DNA from: Betaproteobacteria bacterium UBA7395
Lineage (GTDB): Bacteria > Pseudomonadota > Gammaproteobacteria > Burkholderiales > Rhodocyclaceae
Reading direction: 5' to 3'
Assembly (NCBI GenBank): GCA_002470165.1
Contig: DKNF01000029.1
Span: 1-5,523, forward strand
Length of the DNA: 5,523 nucleotides
Positions 1 to 4,379 of this stretch are shown here, piece after piece (the stretch's first letter is position 1; each line of letters begins with the position of its first letter). The notes under the pieces are model-generated. The model did no database searches. It was not told where the DNA came from and was given only the letters and a program-made list of their open reading frames with translations. Made by a program: the position numbers and the translations under genes.

Positions 1-625
1 CGAGGCACTGGCGGCGCTGGCCATCCCCAGCGCCCGCTGCCTGCCCTGTGATGTCACCGACGCCGCTGCCCTGGCCGCCGCCACTGCCGAGCTTTGCCGC
101 GAGTGGGGTGGCATCGACCTGGTCGTTTATCTGGCCGGCGATTACGTACCGATGGGCGCCGACAACTTTGATCTGGCGACGGCCGAGCGTCTGATTGAAG
201 TCAACTTCAATGGCGCCCTGCGCCTGACCGCCGTCGTCCTGCCCGAGCTGCGCCCGGGCGGCGGCATCGCCTTCGTCGCCAGCGTTGCCGGCTACCGCGG
301 CCTGCCCAAGGCACTGGCTTACGGTCCGGGCAAGGCGGCGCTGATCCACTTCGCCGAATGCCTGCACCTCGACCTGGCGCCGCGCGGCATCGGCGTCTGG
401 GCGATCAATCCGGGCTTCGTTGCCACCCGCCTGACGGCACAGAACGATTTCGCCATGCCGGCGCTGCTCACGCCGGAAGCGGCGGCGCAGGCGACGCTCG
501 ATGGCCTGGCCGGCGGCGCTTTCGAAATTCACTACCCGAAGCGCTTCACCCGCGTCCTCAAACTGCTCTCGCTGCTGCCCGACCGCTGGTATTTTCCCCT
601 CATCCGTCGTTTCACCGGAGGCTGA
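1..625 (+). CDS. Short-chain dehydrogenase/reductase (SDR), 5'-truncated by window edge
   Basis: The reading frame is open from base 2, so about 207 C-terminal residues are visible; the start and the N-terminal TGxxxGxG nucleotide-binding loop lie upstream of the window. Classical SDR landmarks appear in order: a CDVTD segment (bases about 47-61), a YLAGDY stretch where NNAG normally sits (just before base 150), VNFNG carrying the structural Asn, the catalytic Ser in VASVAGYRG, YGPGK (Tyr at 320-322, Lys at 332-334), and NPGFVATRLT. The Ser-Tyr spacing of 13 residues is that of classical SDRs, so the protein should be an active NAD(P)-dependent oxidoreductase; its substrate cannot be read from the sequence. 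The basic, hydrophobic tail (YPKRFTRVLKLL, then RWYFPLIRR) suggests membrane association. From memory, SDRs with such tails often sit beside NTF2-like, DUF1365, FAD-oxidoreductase and cyclopropane-synthase-like genes. The stop is one base before the next start. Confidence 0.93.
   Translation, partial: EALAALAIPSARCLPCDVTDAAALAAATAELCREWGGIDLVVYLAGDYVPMGADNFDLATAERLIEVNFNGALRLTAVVLPELRPGGGIAFVASVAGYRGLPKALAYGPGKAALIHFAECLHLDLAPRGIGVWAINPGFVATRLTAQNDFAMPALLTPEAAAQATLDGLAGGAFEIHYPKRFTRVLKLLSLLPDRWYFPLIRRFTGG
617..621 (+). promoter_or_regulatory. Ribosome binding site for the NTF2-like gene, inside the SDR 3' end
   Basis: GGAGG lies five bases before the ATG at 627, within the last codons of the dehydrogenase gene. 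It decides the start of the downstream gene against the longer in-frame opening from 501, which would overlap the SDR gene heavily and begins with residues unlike the NTF2 fold. The placement suggests translational coupling. Confidence 0.75.
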
Positions 626-626
626 C

Positions 627-1049
627 ATGAAGCTGGATGCCCTGATCGACTTCTACCATACGCTGACCCCCGAAACCGTCGGCCGCTTCACCGAGTTCTA
701 CGCCGACGACGCCTGGTTCAAGGACCCGTTCAACGAGGTGCGCGGCCTGCCGGCCATCGAACGCATCTTCCGCCACATGTTCACCCAGGTCGGCGAACCG
801 CGCTTCGTCGTCACCGAAACCGTTGTCGACGCCGCCAGCGCCGTGCTGATCTGGGAATTTAGCTACCGCGTCCGGCTCTGGGGCAAAGGCGAGACGCAGC
901 TGATGCGCGGCGTCTCCCACCTCAAGTTCGACGCCGCCGGCAAGGTCAGCCACCACCGCGATTACTGGGACACCGGCGAGGAGCTGTACATGAAGCTGCC
1001 GCTGATGGGCGGCCTGTGGCGTGGCCTGCGCCGGATGCTGGCGGCCTGA
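627..1049 (+). CDS. NTF2/SnoaL-like fold protein, 140 aa
   Basis: This is a small alpha+beta cone protein of the nuclear transport factor 2-like superfamily, whose members act as isomerases, hydrolases, cyclases or pure binding proteins. Support comes from length (140 aa is typical), an N-terminal helical stretch (LIDFYHTLTPETVGRFTEFY, residues about 6-25), the FKDPFNEVRG turn (31-40) that is characteristic after the first helices, and the strand pattern running to VSHHRDYWD (107-115). The His-His-Arg-Asp-Tyr cluster and Asp33 point into the cone in related proteins and are candidate pocket residues. The last 20 residues (LPLMGGLWRGLRRML) are amphipathic and basic, which could mean membrane contact. 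No signal peptide is seen. The start follows the SDR stop by one base, so the two are almost certainly co-expressed and may share a pathway. I cannot assign a substrate. The gene is convergent with the mechanosensitive channel gene. Confidence 0.85.
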   Translation: MKLDALIDFYHTLTPETVGRFTEFYADDAWFKDPFNEVRGLPAIERIFRHMFTQVGEPRFVVTETVVDAASAVLIWEFSYRVRLWGKGETQLMRGVSHLKFDAAGKVSHHRDYWDTGEELYMKLPLMGGLWRGLRRMLAA

Positions 1050-1056
1050 TTCAGGC
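1044..1056. repeat. 13-bp perfect dyad spanning both stop codons
   Basis: GCCTGA-T-TCAGGC is centred on base 1050 and contains the TGA of the NTF2-like gene and, read on the other strand, the TGA of the channel gene. As RNA it allows only about four to five base pairs around a short loop, and no T tract follows on either strand. It is therefore a poor terminator by itself and may simply follow from two abutting stop codons. Confidence 0.5.
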
Positions 1057-1908
1057 GACGGCAGGTTTGCCACCGTCGACCACCTTAACGTGCGGGAAGG
1101 GGATTTCGATGCCCAGTCGGTCGAAAGCCAGTTTGGCCCGGCGCAGGTATTCGCGGCGCACACCCCATTGCTCGCCGGGGGCGACCCGGAAGCGACCGCG
1201 GATGACGATGGACGAAGCGGCCCATTGGTCGACGCCGGCGATTTCCAGTGGCGCCAGTATCTTGCTGGCGTAATCCGGGTCGTTGCTCAATTCCTCGCCA
1301 ATCTCCCGCATGGCAGAGATGACCTGATCCACATTTTCGCCGTAGCCGACGCCAAGATCGATCACCGCATGGGCGAAGCCCTGGCACATGTTGGTGACAA
1401 CGGTGATCTGTCCGTTGGGGATGAAATGCACGTTGCCGCCGTAGTCGCGCAGGCGCAGGTAACGCAGGGTCAATTCCTCGACGGCGCCGATCTTGCCGCC
1501 GGCTTCGATGACGTCACCGATGCGGATCTGGTTTTCCAGCAGCAGGAAGAAGCCGGTGAAGTAGTCCTTGACCAGGCTCTGTGCGCCGAAACCGACGGCA
1601 ATGCCGGCGACCCCGGCGGCACCAAGCAGCGGCGCGACCGAGATGCCGAGTTCGCCGAGTATCAGCAGACCGGTGACCACAGTCAGGATCACCGTCAGGG
1701 CGTAACGGAGTACGCGCGATAGCGTGCGCACCCGCTGCGCACCCTCAAGGTTTTCCTGGCGGCTGGCGATCAGTTCGCGGAATTTTGGCGCTGTGCGGTT
1801 GATCAGGTATTGAAAGAACAGGGCCAGCGTGAAGATGGTGGCAATCCGCAGCGGGGTGGCGAATTGCTGGAGCAGATTGTGTAGTGACCCCGGGTCGCTG
1901 GGCAGCAT
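1051..1908 (-). CDS. MscS-family mechanosensitive channel, 285 aa
   Basis: The product should be a homo-oligomeric inner-membrane channel that opens under membrane tension and releases small solutes on hypo-osmotic shock. The length nearly equals E. coli MscS (286 aa), with three predicted membrane segments: about residues 21-36, 67-88 and 92-127. The third carries the Gly/Ala-rich pore helix (LLGAAGVAGIAVGFGAQ, 94-110) followed by SLVKDYFTGFFLLLENQ and the IRIGDVI entry into the beta domain. FIPNGQ (162-167) and the C-terminal IEIPFPH (267-273) are family signatures. The pore has Ile103 and Phe107 where E. coli MscS has the gating Leu105 and Leu109; the GFGAQ version is common in non-E. coli-type homologues. 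The ATG at 1908 is preceded on the minus strand by GGAG with a six-base spacer. The gene is divergent from the ggpPS gene, which fits a shared osmotic role. The family call is firm, but which MscS subtype it is remains open. Confidence 0.95.
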   Translation of the reverse strand: MLPSDPGSLHNLLQQFATPLRIATIFTLALFFQYLINRTAPKFRELIASRQENLEGAQRVRTLSRVLRYALTVILTVVTGLLILGELGISVAPLLGAAGVAGIAVGFGAQSLVKDYFTGFFLLLENQIRIGDVIEAGGKIGAVEELTLRYLRLRDYGGNVHFIPNGQITVVTNMCQGFAHAVIDLGVGYGENVDQVISAMREIGEELSNDPDYASKILAPLEIAGVDQWAASSIVIRGRFRVAPGEQWGVRREYLRRAKLAFDRLGIEIPFPHVKVVDGGKPAVA

Positions 1909-1937
1909 GTTGTTCTCCAGTTTGCTTGGTTTATTTG

Positions 1938-1953
1938 TTGATTTTCAAATCAA
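1938..1953. repeat. 16-bp perfect inverted repeat upstream of the channel gene
   Basis: TTGATTT at 1938-1944 and AAATCAA at 1947-1953 are exact reverse complements around a two-base centre. The dyad lies 30 bp upstream of the channel start, in the AT-rich control region. The two-base spacer makes an RNA hairpin poor, so a protein-binding site is the more natural reading. I recognise no specific regulator consensus. Confidence 0.5.
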
Positions 1954-1984
1954 GTTTGCGTTGTATAAATAGGATTTTGTTTAA

Positions 1985-2013
1985 ATTATATTTTGAATCA
2001 TATAGATGGCTTG
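1985..2013 (-). promoter_or_regulatory. Candidate sigma-70 promoter for the channel gene
   Basis: On the minus strand a perfect TATAAT is the complement of ATTATA at 1985-1990. The hexamer 17 bp upstream (2008-2013, read CAAGCC) is a poor -35, so the call rests on the -10 and the AT-rich setting. Initiation would fall near 1978, giving a leader of roughly 70 nt that contains the 1938-1953 dyad. It overlaps the rightward candidate promoter, so the two may compete. Confidence 0.3.
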
Positions 2014-2020
2014 TTACAAT
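1993..2020 (+). promoter_or_regulatory. Candidate sigma-70 promoter for ggpPS
   Basis: TTGAAT (1993-1998, four of six consensus bases) and TACAAT (2015-2020, five of six) are separated by 16 bp. A very AT-rich stretch (about 1964-1992) lies directly upstream, as an UP element would. Transcription would begin near 2027, leaving a leader of roughly 125 nt before the ATG at 2151. TTGTTACAA (2011-2019), a short odd-centred palindrome, overlaps the -10. A TTGACG at 2023-2028 could serve a second start, but no good -10 is placed for it. Confidence 0.45.
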
Positions 2021-2034
2021 GTTTGACGCGGCGG

Positions 2035-2063
2035 CAAATTGCATTGGTTATCAATGTAATTTG
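2035..2063 (+). repeat. 29-bp inverted repeat (12+5+12) in the ggpPS leader
   Basis: CAAATTGCATTG at 2035-2046 is mirrored by CAATGTAATTTG at 2052-2063 around a five-base centre (GTTAT). Only one pair mismatches as DNA (G2041 against T2057), and in RNA that becomes a G-U wobble, so the repeat could form a continuous 12-bp hairpin. It begins a few bases after the predicted transcription start. It could be an operator or the first hairpin of a structured leader; the sequence alone does not decide. I match it to no known regulator motif. Confidence 0.65.
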
Positions 2064-2067
2064 TTCG

Positions 2068-2097
2068 TGTCGTACCCTGGGGTGCGGCGGTTTTTTT
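2068..2097 (+). terminator. Terminator-like hairpin with T7 tract in the ggpPS leader (attenuator candidate)
   Basis: Bases 2068-2076 can pair with 2081-2089 around the loop CTGG. The nine pairs are five G-C, one A-U and three G-U. One base later comes an unbroken run of seven T (2091-2097). This is the form of an intrinsic terminator, weakened by the wobbles. No plus-strand gene ends upstream of it, because the neighbour is transcribed leftward, so any function would be on the ggpPS leader itself. The pairing was found by eye and has no energy calculation behind it. Confidence 0.35.
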
Positions 2098-2123
2098 GCT
2101 GTTGATGTCCTGTGGTTTCGCCG

Positions 2124-2143
2124 CTCCGGGGGGCGTCCGGGAG
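2124..2143 (+). promoter_or_regulatory. Possible SD-occluding hairpin before ggpPS
   Basis: CTCC at 2124-2127 pairs with GGAG at 2140-2143, and GGG at 2128-2130 pairs with TCC at 2136-2138 (one wobble), with a bulged G2139 and a five-base loop. The 3' arm is the ribosome binding site of the next gene, so the folded form would limit translation. An alternative pairing of 2084-2089 (GCGGCG) with 2119-2124 (CGCCGC) is also available. This is inferred from complementarity only. Confidence 0.35.
2139..2143 (+). promoter_or_regulatory. Ribosome binding site fixing the ggpPS start at 2151
   Basis: GGGAG sits seven bases before the ATG at 2151. It favours that start over the in-frame GTG at 2112, which would add 13 residues, has no comparable site, and would place extra sequence before the phosphatase motif that normally lies at the very N-terminus. 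Confidence 0.75.
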
Positions 2144-2150
2144 TGACGCA

Positions 2151-4379
2151 ATGCTATTGGCCACCGACCTTGACGGAACCTTTCTCGGCGGTTCGGCGGA
2201 ACACCGCCAGACCCTTTATCAACTGATTGCCGGCAGCCAGGACATCCAGCTGGTGTTTGTCACCGGGCGCGGGCTGGAGGCGGTGATGCCGCTGCTCGCC
2301 GACCCGCTGGTGCCGACACCCGACTACATCATCTGCGATGTCGGCGGCACCATCGTCGAAGGCGCTTCGCTGCAGCCGGTGCAGCCGTTGCAGGCCGATA
2401 TCGATCTGCGCTGGCCCGGTGAACGGGCGGTGGCCGAGGCGATGGCGCAGTTTCCCGAGCTGGAGCGTCAGGAAGTACCGCAGCAGCGGCGCTGTTCCTA
2501 TTTCTGTCACCAGGATGCGGTGACTCCCGCCTTGATCGAGGTGGCGCGCGCGCTCGATTGCGAAGTGCTCTATTCGGCCAGCCGCTATCTCGACCTGTTG
2601 CCGGCCGGCGTAAACAAGGGCAGCAGCCTGCGCGCGCTGGTCGCCCAGCTTGGCGTCGCCGATGATCAGGTACTGGTGGCCGGTGACACGCTCAACGATC
2701 TGGCAATGTACGAAGCCGGTTTCCAGGGTGTCTGCGTCGGCGATTCGGAACCGGCCCTGCTGGCGGCCACCGCCGATCTGCCAAAGACGCTGCATGCGAG
2801 CGAGCCAGGGTGCGGTGGCATCCTGGAAGCGATTGTCCATTTCTCGCTGCTCCAGCCGGGTTATCTCGACGCGGCGACGGTCAGCGCCGAGCGCGGCCCG
2901 GCCGAACTGGTCATGGTCTATCACCGCCTGCCCTACGAGGAGCACCGGATCAACGGGCGGATTGTGCAGCGCCGGCCGAAGTCACCGAACGGCATCATTC
3001 CCACCCTGCTGTCCTTTTTCGGGGCGGGGCGGCGCGGTTCCTGGGTTGCCTGGAGTATCCACGACGAGGCAAACGATCCGCCGTTCGAGGTGCATACCAC
3101 CGTTGACGCCAAAGCCTACCCGGGGCTGCTGGCGGCGCGGGTGGCCTTGAGCAAGGATGAGGTCGACGTCTTCTACAAGCGTTTTTCCAAGGAAGCCTTC
3201 TGGCCGACGCTCCATACCTTCTGGGAGCGCGCCGTATTCCGTGAGGAAGACTGGCAGGTCTTCCTCGCCGTGAACCGCAAGTTCGCCGAGCGCGCCGCCG
3301 CGGAAGCGGCCGAGGGCGCGACCATCTGGTTGCATGACTACAACCTGTGGATGGTGCCGGCGGTGCTGCGCGAGCTGCGCCCGGATGTGAAGATCGCCTT
3401 CTTCCACCACACTTATTTCCCGTCGGCCGATGCCTTCAACGTCCTGCCTTGGCGCCGCGAAATCGTCGGCAGCCTGCTACAGTGCGACTACATCGGATTC
3501 CACATTCCGCGCCAGGCGGAGAACTTCGTCGATGTCGCCGCCGGTGTCGCTTCGCTGCAGATTCTCGAACGCCGCGCCTGCGCGCCGCGCTACCTGACTT
3601 ATGGCTGCGCCGTCGGTCTGGAGACGATGACCACGCGGATCGAGGTGCATGGCCGGCAGATCGGCCTGGGGGCGCATCCGGTCGGTCTCGATCTCGGCCG
3701 TATCCGGCAATCGCTGCAACATCCGAAGACACCGGGTCGGCGGGCGGCGATCCGTAACGAATTTGCCGGCAAACGTCTGGTCCTGTCGGTCGAGCGCCTC
3801 GACTACACCAAGGGCACGCTGGAGAAGATCCGGGCGTTTGGCGACCTGCTCGAACGCAATCCGGAAATGCGTGGCAAGGTCTCGCTGGTGGTCGTCTGCG
3901 TACCGGCGGCCAAGGAGATGACGATCTACGACGAGTTGCAGGTCTTGATCGAACAGGCGGTCGGCCGGGTCAACGGCCACTACGCTGAAGTCGGCTGGTC
4001 GCCGATCCGCTTCTTCTTCCGGCCGCTGCCCTTCGAGGAAGTGGTCGCCTGGTATGCGGAAAGCGACGTGATGTGGATCACCCCGCTACGCGACGGCCTC
4101 AACCTGGTGTGCAAGGAGTACGTCGCCACCCAGGGGCAGACCGGCGGGCGTGGCGTGCTGGTGCTGTCGGAGTTCGCCGGTGCCGCCGCCGAGCTGCACG
4201 GCGCCCTGCTGACCAATCCGCATGACCCGGCCGACCTGCGCGAGCGCCTGCGCCAGGCCATCGAAATGGACCCGGTCGAGCGTGACAGCCGTCTGCGCGG
4301 TCTGAACGAGATTGTCTGCCACAACGACATCGATCGCTGGGGGCGGGAGTTTCTTGAGGCGGTCGGCAGCGTTCAGTGA
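2151..4379 (+). CDS. ggpPS: Bifunctional glucosylglycerol-phosphate phosphatase/synthase (HAD-GT20 fusion), 742 aa
   Basis: The predicted role is cytosolic two-step synthesis of the compatible solute glucosylglycerol: glucosyl transfer (ADP-glucose in characterised GgpS) to glycerol 3-phosphate, then dephosphorylation. Residues 1-240 are a HAD-IIB phosphatase: DLDGT (6-10, nucleophile Asp6 and acid Asp8), VTGR (37-40), Lys156 in NKGSSL, and GDTLND (178-183). Residues about 251-740 are GT20: HDYNLW (395-400), FFHHTYFPSADAFN (417-430), ERLDYTKG (548-555, with phosphate-binding Arg549 and Lys554), and RDGLNLVCKEY (647-657). KSPNGIIPTLL (277-287), FFHHT and LVCKEY resemble GgpS more than OtsA, which has HIPFP and NLVAKEY. 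A phosphatase placed before the transferase also matches proteobacterial GgpPS, whereas the familiar trehalose fusions run the other way. All catalytic motifs look intact. A trehalose- or sucrose-phosphate enzyme is the alternative. The gene is divergent from the channel gene, and its stop overlaps the transporter gene. Confidence 0.87.
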   Translation: MLLATDLDGTFLGGSAEHRQTLYQLIAGSQDIQLVFVTGRGLEAVMPLLADPLVPTPDYIICDVGGTIVEGASLQPVQPLQADIDLRWPGERAVAEAMAQFPELERQEVPQQRRCSYFCHQDAVTPALIEVARALDCEVLYSASRYLDLLPAGVNKGSSLRALVAQLGVADDQVLVAGDTLNDLAMYEAGFQGVCVGDSEPALLAATADLPKTLHASEPGCGGILEAIVHFSLLQPGYLDAATVSAERGPAELVMVYHRLPYEEHRINGRIVQRRPKSPNGIIPTLLSFFGAGRRGSWVAWSIHDEANDPPFEVHTTVDAKAYPGLLAARVALSKDEVDVFYKRFSKEAFWPTLHTFWERAVFREEDWQVFLAVNRKFAERAAAEAAEGATIWLHDYNLWMVPAVLRELRPDVKIAFFHHTYFPSADAFNVLPWRREIVGSLLQCDYIGFHIPRQAENFVDVAAGVASLQILERRACAPRYLTYGCAVGLETMTTRIEVHGRQIGLGAHPVGLDLGRIRQSLQHPKTPGRRAAIRNEFAGKRLVLSVERLDYTKGTLEKIRAFGDLLERNPEMRGKVSLVVVCVPAAKEMTIYDELQVLIEQAVGRVNGHYAEVGWSPIRFFFRPLPFEEVVAWYAESDVMWITPLRDGLNLVCKEYVATQGQTGGRGVLVLSEFAGAAAELHGALLTNPHDPADLRERLRQAIEMDPVERDSRLRGLNEIVCHNDIDRWGREFLEAVGSVQ

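Noticed and set aside
1021..1722. 233-codon plus-strand open frame antisense to the channel gene
   Set aside because: It is opposite a strong MscS-family gene, has low-complexity Asp/Gly/Ala composition with no recognisable domain, and is a typical product of GC-rich coding DNA.
1884..2105. Small plus-strand frames in the divergent intergenic region (73 codons here, 77 codons at 1993-2226)
   Set aside because: No ribosome binding sites and Cys/Phe-rich random-looking translations; they cover promoter-like and dyad sequence, so a regulatory role fits better than coding.
2112..2150. GTG at 2112 as the ggpPS start
   Set aside because: It would add 13 residues before the phosphatase motif and has no ribosome binding site as good as GGGAG before the ATG at 2151.
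2154..2945. 263-codon minus-strand open frame inside the phosphatase domain
   Set aside because: The plus strand carries all HAD motifs in frame. The antisense translation shows no domain and no convincing ribosome binding site.
2151..4379. Trehalose-6-phosphate synthase/phosphatase (OtsA/OtsB or Tps fusion)
   Set aside because: The domain order is reversed relative to the usual trehalose fusions, and several GT20 motifs match GgpS better. It is kept as the alternative, since substrate choice cannot be proved by eye.
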